From Salegentibacter lacus (lineage in GTDB: Bacteria; Bacteroidota; Bacteroidia; Flavobacteriales; Flavobacteriaceae): DNA of 64,000 nucleotides. A program made the position numbers and the translations under genes. Positions 17,125 to 26,263 of the stretch are shown in pieces; within the stretch, counting starts at the first letter, position 1, and every line of letters begins with the position of its first letter. The stretch is from assembly GCF_020164555.1 (NCBI RefSeq), contig NZ_JAIQZB010000008.1, forward strand, positions 62,001 through 126,000, read 5' to 3'. Under the pieces are notes generated by a model. The model searched no databases. It worked only from the letters and a program-made list of their open reading frames with translations, and was not told the DNA's origin.

Positions 17125-18291
17125 CTAAAATTTACTTCCAAAGAGTTTTACATCTTCTTCAGAAATTGTATCACCACCAAGTATAATAAGGCGTTCCACT
17201 ACATTACGAAGTTCACGTATGTTTCCGCGCCAGTCATAATCTTTAAGGGTGTTTAAGGCATCTTTGGTAAATTCTTTTTTCCCCGAACCGTGTTCCGAAG
17301 AAATCTTTTCACTAAAATAATCGATTAAAAGCGGGATATCTTCACGACGCTCGTTTAGCGATGGTACTTCAATTAAAATTACCGCGAGCCTGTGATAAAG
17401 GTCCTCCCTAAATTTCTTCTCTTCAATTTCCTTTTTTAGATCTTTATTGGTTGCAGCCACAACCCTTACATCTACCTTAATATCTTTACCGCTACCAACA
17501 CGAGAGATTTTATTCTCCTGAAGCGCACGCAAAACTTTTGCCTGGGCCGAAAGACTCATATCACCAATTTCGTCAAGAAAAATTGTACCTCCATTGGCAA
17601 CTTCAAACTTACCAGCGCGGTCTTTATTCGCCGAGGTAAAAGCTCCTTTTACGTGGCCAAAAAGTTCACTTTCTATTAATTCTGAAGGAATAGCGGCGCA
17701 GTTCACCTCTACCATTGGCCCTTTAGACCGGTCGCTTTTTTGGTGTATCCAGTGCGCTACGAGTTCTTTTCCTGTACCATTTTGACCGGTAATCAGTACT
17801 CGAGCATCTGTTGGAGCAACTTTTTCAATAAGTTCTTTGATTCGCTGAATACCATCTGATTCACCGATCATTTCAAAATTCTTACTAACTTTTTTCTTAA
17901 GCCGTGTATTTTCCACGACGAGTTCTTTTCGGTCTAGCGCATTTCGAACAGTATTGAGCAGGCGGTTAAGATCTGGCGGTTTTGCGATATAATCAAAAGC
18001 TCCCAGTTTCATGGTGTTTACAGCAGTATCAAGATCGCCGTGACCGGAAATCATTACTACCGGAATTTCAGGCTTTATTTTCATTATAGCTTCCAGGACT
18101 TCGACCCCATCCATTTTGGGCATTTTAATGTCACAAAGTACAAGATCAAAATCCTGGTCTTTTACCTTTTCAATTCCTTCAAGTCCATCTGCTGCTTCTT
18201 CAACTTCATAATTATCGCTTTCTTCAGTAAGGATTTTTACTAAAACCCTTCTAATTGCTGCTTCATCTTCAATTAATAAAATATGTGCCAT
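17125..18291 (-). CDS. NtrC-type response regulator: receiver plus sigma-54 AAA+ domain, no DNA-binding domain
   Basis: A 388-residue regulator. The receiver domain (residues 1-120) has the phosphorylatable Asp54 in VLCDIKMPKMDG and the acidic pair ED at 8-9. The AAA+ domain has Walker A TGQNGTGKE near residue 170, the sigma-54 contact loop as GAFTSA (usual GAFTGA), Walker B GGTIFLDEIGDM and the arginine region FREDLYHRL. After RELRNVVERLII the protein ends in GDTISEEDVKLFGSKF, with no Fis-type helix-turn-helix. It would activate sigma-54 RNA polymerase without binding a specific enhancer, or through a partner. No sensor kinase is adjacent. Confidence 0.9.
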   Translation of the reverse strand: MAHILLIEDEAAIRRVLVKILTEESDNYEVEEAADGLEGIEKVKDQDFDLVLCDIKMPKMDGVEVLEAIMKIKPEIPVVMISGHGDLDTAVNTMKLGAFDYIAKPPDLNRLLNTVRNALDRKELVVENTRLKKKVSKNFEMIGESDGIQRIKELIEKVAPTDARVLITGQNGTGKELVAHWIHQKSDRSKGPMVEVNCAAIPSELIESELFGHVKGAFTSANKDRAGKFEVANGGTIFLDEIGDMSLSAQAKVLRALQENKISRVGSGKDIKVDVRVVAATNKDLKKEIEEKKFREDLYHRLAVILIEVPSLNERREDIPLLIDYFSEKISSEHGSGKKEFTKDALNTLKDYDWRGNIRELRNVVERLIILGGDTISEEDVKLFGSKF

Positions 18292-18292
18292 A

Positions 18293-19201
18293 TTATAAAA
18301 TACTAAATTTTAAGCCCCCACGGGCGTAGAATGTATTGTTTTCGTCTATTGTATACAGGTCTTCCCTATCTTTATCCCTTAATCGAATATCGTTCATAAC
18401 TGTATAACCGGCATAAGCATAGAATGATATATAATCGGTAAAATTATATTGATACCCTAAACCACTTAATACTATAGTCATAGACATACTTTCGGCAAGC
18501 CGGTCTGCACCTGGATTTGTTTGAGGATAAGGATTAAAATTTTGTTGGATATTAGCAAAAAAACCATCTAAAGTTACAAAACCCTGAACCTGGTGTTTGT
18601 CGTTAAAATAATATTTAAGATTGGTTTTTGGTATCCCTAAACCGTAAGACCATTTTTCATCAAAACGTTTGTAATAATTTATTACAGGTAGTGGAAACGG
18701 AAAACCGGTAGTCGTAGAATAGCTTAATCCCAAAATAAGTCTCCAGGGTTCTATGTAACGCTCATCTTCCTTAATTTTTATAAAATAAACAGATCCTGTG
18801 TAAATAAAATCGTCTTTTACCAACTCATTGGTAGCAAAATTAGAGGCAACTTTCACTCCTGTTTCTGCTCCAAAGCGCCATAATTCGTTCATTTTAAAAG
18901 TATAACCTACTTTTCCTGTAAATGATTGAAACCGGTCCAGGTTATTGGTTGAAAAAGCTTCATTATTTTCATATTTAAAATTCACGTTCCTGTATTCTAC
19001 TCCCGGAATTAGATATGCACCATTTTTATTTAGTTTAATGGGCAAATTCACAAAAGTCCTAAACCTACGAAATGAATTATCGGAATCTGATTGGGGGAAA
19101 TAGGTATATTCTATTCGGGCTAAATCTGTAGATTGGGCCGTTACCGGAAAAGTTACAGCTCCCAGCAAAAGGAAAGCTATAAATTTAAAGGTCTTATTCA
19201 T
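18293..19201 (-). CDS. Outer-membrane beta-barrel protein (DUF6268-like)
   Basis: A 302-residue protein. I set the start at 19201 (MNKTFKFIAFLLLGAVTF, a good signal peptide); the frame extends 28 codons further upstream into mscS without similarity. The mature part is built of alternating aromatic strands (YLIPGVEYRNVNFKY, WSYGLGIPKTNLKYYF, YISFYAYAGYTV) and ends FYARGGLKFSIL. These features indicate an outer-membrane barrel; the DUF6268 assignment is tentative. The start overlaps the mscS stop by eight bases. Confidence 0.75.
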   Translation of the reverse strand: MNKTFKFIAFLLLGAVTFPVTAQSTDLARIEYTYFPQSDSDNSFRRFRTFVNLPIKLNKNGAYLIPGVEYRNVNFKYENNEAFSTNNLDRFQSFTGKVGYTFKMNELWRFGAETGVKVASNFATNELVKDDFIYTGSVYFIKIKEDERYIEPWRLILGLSYSTTTGFPFPLPVINYYKRFDEKWSYGLGIPKTNLKYYFNDKHQVQGFVTLDGFFANIQQNFNPYPQTNPGADRLAESMSMTIVLSGLGYQYNFTDYISFYAYAGYTVMNDIRLRDKDREDLYTIDENNTFYARGGLKFSIL

Positions 19202-20114
19202 TTTTAGATAAATTTTGAGTAGGATAAAAATGCACATCCCGCTGTGGAAAAGGGATGGTGATATTATTTTTCCTGAATTCTTCATCTATTTTAAATCTAA
19301 GTTCACTCTTTATTTTTGGATCTACAAAACTATCAACTACATAAAAATGTAATGAAAAAACCAATGCTGAATCTCCGAAATCATCAAATAGAACAAAAGC
19401 TTCAGGGCTTTTCACAATATTTTTATTTGCACTCGCACATTCCAGCAAAACATCTTTTACTTTTTGGGTATCACTTCCATAGGCTACACCAACTTGAACT
19501 CCTTCCCGGGTGGTTGCATGGTTTTGGGTATAATTGTAGATCACATCGCTCATAAACTTATGATTAGGAATAATCATCACCTTATCATCTCTTGTTAAAG
19601 CGCGGGTAGTTCGAAGCTTTATTTGAAAAACACGTCCCACTCTACCGTCCATTTCTATCACGTCTCCCACTAAAAGGGATTTATCTAAAATAATAAAAAT
19701 CCCTCCAAGAATATCTTGAAAAAACTCTTGTAAAGCTAAACCTATACCTACAAAAAGGGCAGCCGAAGCTGTTAAAAGTATGGTAATATTTATTCCGGCA
19801 GAGCTTAATGTGATAAGGATCACCACCAAATAGACAAAATATTTTATAAACTTAAAGACGCTTATAAACTTATGCTTGTCCCCTTCCGCCAGTTTACCGG
19901 TAATGAAAGATCTAATTACACGAAGTATAATACTGGTAATCACAAAAGCGAAAACCACCAATAAAATTAAACCTACAGTAATTTCTATTGGCGTACCGCT
20001 AACTTCATATTTAAAAAGAATAAGATTCCAAAAATCAACGATGCCACCCCAAATATCTTCCTCTACTACCTCTTTAATAGCTTCTGTAGCTTCAAAACCC
20101 TCTTGTTCTTGCAT
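19194..20114 (-). CDS. MscS-type mechanosensitive ion channel
   Basis: A 306-residue small-conductance channel protein that opens under membrane tension. Hydrophobic segments lie near residues 35-65 and 85-130. The pore helix and following beta domain read LFVGIGLALQEFFQDILGG, IFIILDKSLLVGDVIEMDG and VGRVFQIKLRTTRAL, which is the MscS signature. The start lies three bases after the stop of the ABC permease gene, so it is probably co-transcribed with the genes on both sides. Confidence 0.94.
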   Translation of the reverse strand: MQEQEGFEATEAIKEVVEEDIWGGIVDFWNLILFKYEVSGTPIEITVGLILLVVFAFVITSIILRVIRSFITGKLAEGDKHKFISVFKFIKYFVYLVVILITLSSAGINITILLTASAALFVGIGLALQEFFQDILGGIFIILDKSLLVGDVIEMDGRVGRVFQIKLRTTRALTRDDKVMIIPNHKFMSDVIYNYTQNHATTREGVQVGVAYGSDTQKVKDVLLECASANKNIVKSPEAFVLFDDFGDSALVFSLHFYVVDSFVDPKIKSELRFKIDEEFRKNNITIPFPQRDVHFYPTQNLSKNE

Positions 20115-20117
20115 CTT

Positions 20118-21410
20118 CTAATATTTAAGCCATTTAAATAATTCCTTGTAACTGGCTTTTTTACCGTACATAAGAATTCCCACTCTGTATATCTTAGCCG
20201 CTACCCAAATAACTGCAAAATTAGTGATAATTAAAAGTGCTATTGAAATAACTAGTTCCCACCAAGGCACCCCAAATGGAATACGCATTAGCATAACTAT
20301 TGGTGAAGTAAGTGGTACCATAGAAAAAATAGTGGAAACAGTACCATGCGGATTTTCTATAACCGAAAAGAATCCTACGTAAATTCCTAACATTAAAGGC
20401 AGAATTACCGGAAACATGAATTGCTGGGTATCGGTTTCACTATCTACTGCAGCACCAATTGCCGCATAAATAGCACTATACAAAAAATAGCCCCCAATAA
20501 AATAAATTAAGAAAAATATAATCAGGCTTAGAATTGGTAAATTAAGAACATCCATCACCAATTGAGCAATTTCTGGTTGCGCTATTTCCTCAACAGTTTC
20601 TAATTGTGATTTCTGAACTGTAAAAATATCGATACCCAGAACGTAAAACGAAGTCATAGCCAATACGCCTGCCAAAAGAACCCAAATTGTAAATTGTGTG
20701 ATTCCGGCCAAAGATGTTCCCAGTACTTTACCCATCATAAGTGTAATAGGCTTTACTGAAGAAACGATTATTTCAATAATCCTGTTCGTTTTTTCTTCAA
20801 TCACACTGCGCATTACCATATTGCCGTAAATAATAATAAACATCATAAGCAAATAGCCCGCAGCGCCACCAAAGAACATTTTTATGTAGTTGGACATTTT
20901 AGAAGTACGCTCTCCAGAGAAATTTTGAATTTCAATTCTCACTTCGGTTTTGGCCTCATTTAATTGATTTACGTCAATCCCGCGCTCAATAAGTTCTTCC
21001 CGGGTAAGTCTATCGGCAATGGTTTTTTCAATAGCCTGAATAGTTCCCAAACCGGGTGATTCTTTTCCAAAGAATTGAACCCCTTTCAGATCTCTGTCAA
21101 TATTTTCAGGTATATAAATGAGTCCGTAATAATCCTGCTCATTTACCATTTGTTTTGCTTCTTCAAGAGACTTTCCCGAAAGGTCTAAGTATTGAACCTG
21201 TTCCTGGTCCTTAAATTCTGAAGCAAACATTTCAGTTTCATCAAACAACCCAATAATACGTTGCTCACTGCTATTCAGCATACTTAAATATGCAATTAGC
21301 GCAAACATTCCTACCAGAATTAGCGGACTCAAAAAAGTCATAATAACGAAGGTTTTATTCCTTACCCGCGCTAAATATTCCCGCTGAATTATAAGCTTTA
21401 GATTACGCAT
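20118..21410 (-). CDS. ABC-2 type transporter permease (NatB-like)
   Basis: A 430-residue integral membrane protein. It has one N-terminal transmembrane helix (FVIMTFLSPLILVGMFAL), a large extracytoplasmic loop of about 150 residues and then five to six helices. The motif ERTSKMSNYIKMFFGGAAGY followed by VMRSVIEEKTNRIIEIIVSS is diagnostic of the NatB/ABC-2 exporter group. It pairs with the ATPase gene, overlapping it by eight bases. Substrate unknown; relatives export Na+ or act on lipids or antibiotics. Confidence 0.92.
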   Translation of the reverse strand: MRNLKLIIQREYLARVRNKTFVIMTFLSPLILVGMFALIAYLSMLNSSEQRIIGLFDETEMFASEFKDQEQVQYLDLSGKSLEEAKQMVNEQDYYGLIYIPENIDRDLKGVQFFGKESPGLGTIQAIEKTIADRLTREELIERGIDVNQLNEAKTEVRIEIQNFSGERTSKMSNYIKMFFGGAAGYLLMMFIIIYGNMVMRSVIEEKTNRIIEIIVSSVKPITLMMGKVLGTSLAGITQFTIWVLLAGVLAMTSFYVLGIDIFTVQKSQLETVEEIAQPEIAQLVMDVLNLPILSLIIFFLIYFIGGYFLYSAIYAAIGAAVDSETDTQQFMFPVILPLMLGIYVGFFSVIENPHGTVSTIFSMVPLTSPIVMLMRIPFGVPWWELVISIALLIITNFAVIWVAAKIYRVGILMYGKKASYKELFKWLKY

Positions 21411-22332
21411 TTTGAGTGACGGTTTTTATGAAAATATCGTTTACTGAAGGAATAACTTCTACAAAATGATTTATCCTGGCTTTACCTAAAAGGTAATCTA
21501 AAAGCTGGTTTGGCGTTTCTCCATCTTTAAGCTGAATAGTTAGTTTTAGATCGTCGTTTATACTTTTAAAATTAGTGTTACCAATCACAAATTTCTCTTT
21601 TAACTCTGCAATTAGCGCGGCATCATTTTCTGTATCCAGGCCAACTTCATAAGTGTTAGATTTATATTCTCTTTTTATTTCTGCAACTTTACCATCTAAT
21701 AATTTATTAGATAGATGAATTAAAGCCATATAATCGCATAACTCCTCTACACTTTCCATACGGTGAGTTGAAAAAAGGATCGTTGCCCCTTCTTCTTTAA
21801 GCTGAAGGATCTCATTCTTAATTAAACCAGCGTTTACAGGATCAAATCCGCTGAAAGGTTCATCAAAAATCAGCAATTTAGGTCTATGCAAAACCGTAAT
21901 AATAAATTGAATTTTTTGAGCCATCCCTTTAGAAAGTTCCTGGATCTTTTTATCCCACCAACCTTCTATTTGTAATTTTTTAAACCAGTATTCCAGGCGT
22001 TCTTTAGCTTCGGTTTTTGAAAGTCCTTTTAACCGAGCCAGGTAGAGTGCCTGCTCTCCAACTTTCATAGACTTATAAAGTCCGCGCTCTTCCGGGAGAT
22101 AACCAATATGCGCAATATCATCTGGGTGTAAAGGCTTGCCATCAAGATAAACCTGGCCTTTATCTGGCATAGTAATTTGGTTTATAATACGAAGTAAAGT
22201 GGTTTTACCAGCCCCGTTAGGCCCTAAGAGACCAAATATACTTCCGCGGGGAATTGCGATAGACACATTATTTAGTGCAGTAAAATTGCCGAATTGCTTG
22301 TAGATATTTTCTGCTACTAAGAGGTTTTCCAT
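21403..22332 (-). CDS. ABC transporter ATPase (NatA-like)
   Basis: A 309-residue ATP-binding subunit for the adjacent permease. Walker A is LLGPNGAGKTT, Q-loop GYLPEERGLY, signature ELSKGMAQKIQF (LSKGM as in NatA-type), Walker B LLIFDEPFSGFDP and H-loop LFSTHRME. The C-terminal ~90 residues form the NatA-type accessory domain. I start at ATG 22332 (MENLLVAENIYKQFG); the 14-codon upstream extension is not typical. First gene of a likely four-gene operon (ATPase, permease, mscS, barrel protein). Confidence 0.93.
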   Translation of the reverse strand: MENLLVAENIYKQFGNFTALNNVSIAIPRGSIFGLLGPNGAGKTTLLRIINQITMPDKGQVYLDGKPLHPDDIAHIGYLPEERGLYKSMKVGEQALYLARLKGLSKTEAKERLEYWFKKLQIEGWWDKKIQELSKGMAQKIQFIITVLHRPKLLIFDEPFSGFDPVNAGLIKNEILQLKEEGATILFSTHRMESVEELCDYMALIHLSNKLLDGKVAEIKREYKSNTYEVGLDTENDAALIAELKEKFVIGNTNFKSINDDLKLTIQLKDGETPNQLLDYLLGKARINHFVEVIPSVNDIFIKTVTQNA

Positions 22333-22498
22333 ATAAAGAATTGGTATAAATAAGACTCCTTGAGATAAACCCACAAGGTATTAGCCTAGAAATCTATATT
22401 TCCTGAAACAATTTAATTTTCCATAAATGAGTAAATATATTGAAATAGCTTCAGAGATGTTTTGTAATAAAGAAAAAATAATTTCTCAAATGTCCTAA

Positions 22499-22535
22499 AA
22501 AACAAAACCCATCCTTAATAAATTAAGGATGGGAA
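22499..22535 (-). terminator. Terminator for the grpE-dnaJ unit
   Basis: Perfect 11-bp stem cccatccttaa / ttaaggatggg. On the minus strand it is followed by TTTTGTTTT. It lies about 85 bases past the dnaJ stop. Confidence 0.8.
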
Positions 22536-22618
22536 AAAAATTGCTATGAAAAAGAAAAATTGTCACTAAAAGACTTAGTGATAATCAAATATATAAATTT
22601 TTTCTTAAAACCGGGGTT

Positions 22619-23752
22619 CTAAGAAAACATATCTTTAACTTTTTCAAAGAATGATTTATCGCTTTTCTCGGGATTCGGCTGGAAGTTCTCGTCTTCAGCC
22701 ATTCTTTCAAAGAAATCGCGTTGTTCTTTATTCAAAGTTTTTGGAGTCCAAACGTTTACATGAACCAGTAGATCTCCTTTTCCGTAACCATTAAGATTAC
22801 CAATTCCTTTTCCTCTAAGTCTAAGAATCTTTCCAGATTGTACTCCTTCTTCAACCTTTATTCTCACTTTACCGGTAACGGTATCTATTTCTCTTGAAGA
22901 ACCTAATACCGCTTCAGATAAACTGATATACAAATCGTAATGCAGATTGTCTCCTTCGCGTTGCAGGCTGTGGTGCTCTTTTTCTTCTATAGCTACCAGC
23001 AAATCCCCGGGAACACCATTTCCTGGCGCATCGTTCCCTTTACCGGCAACCTTTAACTGCATTCCATCTTCTACTCCCGAAGGAATTTTAATAGAAACAG
23101 TTTCTTCCTTTTGCACCAATCCGTGAGCATCTGCCTCTGGCGGTCTTTGATCTATAATCTGTCCAGAACCACTACACGCAGTACAGGGAGATGCGGTTTG
23201 CATTCTTCCTAGAATAGTATTGGTAACTCTAGTTACCTGCCCGGTACCTTTACACGTAGTACATGTTTTATAAGTAGTACCGGGTGCCTGAACTTTTCTT
23301 TTTACTTTAATCTTTTTCTCGGCACCATTAGCAATTTCTTCTAAAGTAAGACTCACCCTAATTCTAAGGTTGCTTCCTTTTGCACGTCTTTGGCCACCGC
23401 CAAAACCGCCACCAAAACCAGAGAAGCCTCCGCCACCGCTGAAACCACCTCCGCCAAAGATGTCTCCAAACTGGCTGAATATATCGTCCATATCCATTCC
23501 GCCGAAGCCGCCACCGCCACCGGCGCCACCTTCAAATGCCTGGTGACCAAACCTGTCGTAACGGGCTCGTTTGTCTTCATTGCTAAGTACTTCGTAAGCT
23601 TCAGCCGATTTTTTAAACTTTTCTTCAGCCTCAGTGTCTCCCGGATTTTTATCTGGGTGATACTTAATGGCCATTTTTCGGTATGCTTTCTTTATTTCTG
23701 CGGTTGAAGCACCTTTACTTATGCCTAATATGTCGTAATAATCTTCTTTCAT
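22619..23752 (-). CDS. dnaJ: Chaperone DnaJ (Hsp40) with two instead of four zinc-finger repeats
   Basis: A 377-residue co-chaperone that stimulates DnaK ATPase and delivers unfolded clients. The J domain (residues 1-70) has the HPD motif in YHPDKNPG, followed by a long Gly/Phe-rich linker. The cysteine-rich region holds only two CxxCxGxG motifs, CTTCKGTG and CTACSGSG, separated by about 20 residues, whereas E. coli DnaJ has four. The two C-terminal substrate-binding domains follow ([20 protein letters not shown]). Clustered with grpE upstream. Confidence 0.97.
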   Translation of the reverse strand: MKEDYYDILGISKGASTAEIKKAYRKMAIKYHPDKNPGDTEAEEKFKKSAEAYEVLSNEDKRARYDRFGHQAFEGGAGGGGGFGGMDMDDIFSQFGDIFGGGGFSGGGGFSGFGGGFGGGQRRAKGSNLRIRVSLTLEEIANGAEKKIKVKRKVQAPGTTYKTCTTCKGTGQVTRVTNTILGRMQTASPCTACSGSGQIIDQRPPEADAHGLVQKEETVSIKIPSGVEDGMQLKVAGKGNDAPGNGVPGDLLVAIEEKEHHSLQREGDNLHYDLYISLSEAVLGSSREIDTVTGKVRIKVEEGVQSGKILRLRGKGIGNLNGYGKGDLLVHVNVWTPKTLNKEQRDFFERMAEDENFQPNPEKSDKSFFEKVKDMFS

Positions 23753-23782
23753 GGTCTCGTTTTGCGAATTCTAAAAAAGCTT

Positions 23783-24376
23783 TTATTTGCCGGTTACTAC
23801 TTTAGGAAATCGAATAATTCGCTCCCCTAATTTGTATCCTCGCTCTACTACATCAACTATCTTGCCTTTAAGCTTATCTTTAGGTGCAGGTATTTGGGTA
23901 ATGGCTTCGTGAATTTCAGAATCAAAAGTATCGCCTTCTTTCACATTCATTGCCTCAAGGCCTTTACTGGTAAGCGTTTCTTTAAATTTATTGTGAATAA
24001 GCTCAACGCCGTGCACTAAATTTTCATCGCCAGATTTTCTGATTTCATTTAAAGCCCTGTCAAAATCGTCCAATACTGGCAACATGGCTGCCATTACTTC
24101 CTGGTTGGCAGTTTTAAATAACTCTAAACGTTCTTTTGAAGTTCTTCTTTTGTAATTTTCAAACTCCGCAAAAAGTCGTAGAAATTTATCTTTTTCCTTC
24201 TGAAGATCCTCTTTTAGCTTTTCTTCCTCAGTAAGCTCAAATCCATTATCTTCATTCCCACTTTCTTCTTTTTCCTTTTCTACCTCGTCTATGGCTTCGT
24301 CCAAAATATCCTCCACTTGATCTTTCACAGGCTGATCCTGTTGCTCTTCTTTTATATCTTTTTTCTTATTGCTCAT
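23783..24376 (-). CDS. grpE: Nucleotide exchange factor GrpE
   Basis: A 197-residue protein that releases ADP from DnaK. A long acidic and coiled-coil N-terminal half (KDIKEEQQDQPVKDQ, EEKLKEDLQKEKDKFLR) is followed by FENYKRRTSKERLELF, the four-helix core, and the C-terminal beta domain GDTFDSEIHEAITQI with VVERGYKLGERIIRFPKVVTG. First gene of the dnaK co-chaperone pair; dnaK itself is not in the window. Confidence 0.97.
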   Translation of the reverse strand: MSNKKKDIKEEQQDQPVKDQVEDILDEAIDEVEKEKEESGNEDNGFELTEEEKLKEDLQKEKDKFLRLFAEFENYKRRTSKERLELFKTANQEVMAAMLPVLDDFDRALNEIRKSGDENLVHGVELIHNKFKETLTSKGLEAMNVKEGDTFDSEIHEAITQIPAPKDKLKGKIVDVVERGYKLGERIIRFPKVVTGK

Positions 24377-24507
24377 TTTTATGCATTTTAATACAGCTTG
24401 AACGGGTCAAATTCATTGCCAATTATGATTCGATGTCAAAATGTCACTCATATTAATCACTCTTAATATTTAGTAAACATTTAGCATTCGCGTGTTTCTA
24501 GTTTATG

Positions 24508-24515
24508 TAATTTTG
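24508..24515 (+). promoter_or_regulatory. -7 box of the YceI-lipoprotein gene
   Basis: Exact TAATTTTG followed by C, 30 bases before the ATG. No clear TTG at the -33 position. Confidence 0.45.
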
Positions 24516-24545
24516 CAGCCTAAAATAAAACTAAATTTTAACAAA

Positions 24546-25214
24546 ATGAAAAAATCAATTTTAAGCACTTTTGTAATTGCAGCTTTTTTAACTGCGGTTG
24601 TAGGATGTAAGAACGATAAAAATCAGGCAGAAACTTCAGAAGCTCAAGAGGCAGCAACTGCACAAGCGGAAGCTATGGAGTTTAAGGTAGATACTTCAGC
24701 TTCTACTATTGAGTGGAGAGGAAGTAAACCAACTGGAGAGCATACCGGTACTATTAAACTTGCTGATGGTACTTTTAGCGCTAATGACAGTATTATTGAA
24801 AGCGGAAATTTCGTAATCGATATGCAATCTATTAACGTTACCGATCTTGAAGGAAAAGATAAAGCAGATCTCGAAGCTCACTTAATGGGAACTGTAGAAG
24901 GTAAAGAAGGTGACTTCTTTAACGCTACAAAATATCCTGAAGCTACTTTTGAAGTAACTGATATTACTGAAGAAAACGGACAGAAAATGTTATCTGGAAA
25001 CCTTACTATTAAAGAGGAAACCAAAAACGTTACTTTCCCTGTTAGCATTAACCAATCTGATGACAGTATTGAAATCACCAGTGAAGAATTCACTATAGAC
25101 AGAACAAACTGGAATGTAAATTTTGGTTCTAAATCTGTTTTTGATGGACTTGGAGACAACTTTGTAAGCGATGATATTGTTTTAAAGATCAACTTAAAAG
25201 CTACTAAAGCTTAA
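24546..25214 (+). CDS. YceI-domain lipoprotein
   Basis: A 222-residue lipoprotein. The signal ends in the lipobox VVGC (ATG 24546 chosen because it gives a clean signal and lies after the -7 box; an earlier in-frame start at 24492 does not). After an Ala/Gln/Glu-rich linker comes a YceI lipocalin-like domain: FKVDTSASTIEWRGSK, HTGTIKLADGTFS, SIIESGNFVIDMQSI, KYPEATFEVTDI and LTIKEETKNVTFPV. YceI proteins bind isoprenoid-like lipids in the periplasm. Monocistronic with its own terminator. Confidence 0.92.
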   Translation: MKKSILSTFVIAAFLTAVVGCKNDKNQAETSEAQEAATAQAEAMEFKVDTSASTIEWRGSKPTGEHTGTIKLADGTFSANDSIIESGNFVIDMQSINVTDLEGKDKADLEAHLMGTVEGKEGDFFNATKYPEATFEVTDITEENGQKMLSGNLTIKEETKNVTFPVSINQSDDSIEITSEEFTIDRTNWNVNFGSKSVFDGLGDNFVSDDIVLKINLKATKA

Positions 25215-25237
25215 GACAATTCATATAATTTGAATAC

Positions 25238-25271
25238 TAAAAAGGCTGCCAAAATTTGGCAGCCTTTTTTT
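25238..25271 (+). terminator. Terminator after YceI gene
   Basis: Perfect stem aaaaggctgccaaa / tttggcagcctttt with a T7 tail; also serves the convergent gene on the minus strand. Confidence 0.9.
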
Positions 25272-25290
25272 ATGCTTTATAATCTGAAAG

Positions 25291-26193
25291 TTATATTAAA
25301 TCTTCCAAAGCCTTAGCAAGATTTACATATTTAAAAGAGTAACCTTCCTGCTCTATTTTATCACTGCTCACCAACTGGCTGGATAATACCAGGTGTGCCA
25401 TTTCTCCCAATACAAGCTTTAGGGCAACTTTAGGAACATTAGGCAACCAGACAGGTTTTCCCATTTGGGAGGCTACTTCATTTACCAATTCCTTATTAGT
25501 AACAGGGTTTGGGGCTACGGCATTGTAAACGCCGGTAAGCTCATTTTCTACCGCGAACAAAAATATGCTGCTAATGTCGTCTATGTGAATCCAGGATTGC
25601 CATTGTTTTCCACTGCCAAGAGGCGAACCTACATTAAAATTAACCGGCTCTTTGAGTTTCTGGAGCATTCCACCAGTTTCAGCAAGTACTAATCCTATTC
25701 TAATTTTGGCGACCTCAATTCCCAGGTCTTTAAAATTATCTACGGCTTCTTCCCATTTCACCACCACTTCTCCTACAAAGGAGTCATCTACACCCTGATC
25801 TTCTTCGGTATACAATTTCTCTAGCGAACTGGGATAAACACCTATGGCACTGGCAGAAACCAGGTGTTTTACCTGGTGCTCATTTTCCTGTAAACAAGTG
25901 TAAAGTAAATTTGCCGTTTCGGTACGGCTTTTAAGGATCTTCTCTTTTTGCTCCGGGGTCCATCGCTCTGCAATACTGGCACCAACTAGATTTATAATAG
26001 CATCAACACCATCTATCGCTTTGCTATCAATTTCATCTTTGGTAGGATTCCAGTAAAAACCCTTGTAGTTTGTTTTATTTTCCAGTTTATCTTTGCTGGT
26101 AGAAAGGTAATATACCTCCATCCCCTTTTCCTGACATAACTGGGTGATTTTAGACCCAATTAAACCGGTAGCTCCTGTGATTAATACTCGCAT
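25291..26193 (-). CDS. TIGR01777-type SDR oxidoreductase (YfcH-like)
   Basis: A 300-residue NAD(P)-dependent epimerase-like protein. The Rossmann motif ITGATGLIGSKI is at the N-terminus, then INLVGASIAERWTPEQKEKI, HLVSASAIGVYPSS and the C-terminal DUF1731 region (GKPVWLPNVPKVALKLVLGE). These mark the YfcH/SulA-homologue family, whose substrate is not established. The typical active-site Tyr is in SAIGVYPS. Cytosolic. It lies about 70 bases downstream of mnmD on the same strand. Confidence 0.91.
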   Translation of the reverse strand: MRVLITGATGLIGSKITQLCQEKGMEVYYLSTSKDKLENKTNYKGFYWNPTKDEIDSKAIDGVDAIINLVGASIAERWTPEQKEKILKSRTETANLLYTCLQENEHQVKHLVSASAIGVYPSSLEKLYTEEDQGVDDSFVGEVVVKWEEAVDNFKDLGIEVAKIRIGLVLAETGGMLQKLKEPVNFNVGSPLGSGKQWQSWIHIDDISSIFLFAVENELTGVYNAVAPNPVTNKELVNEVASQMGKPVWLPNVPKVALKLVLGEMAHLVLSSQLVSSDKIEQEGYSFKYVNLAKALEDLI

Positions 26194-26263
26194 TTTTCTT
26201 TACAAGATAGTAACAAGAATAAACCTCTACTAAATATTATTACTGATTTAACAGCAAAACCAA

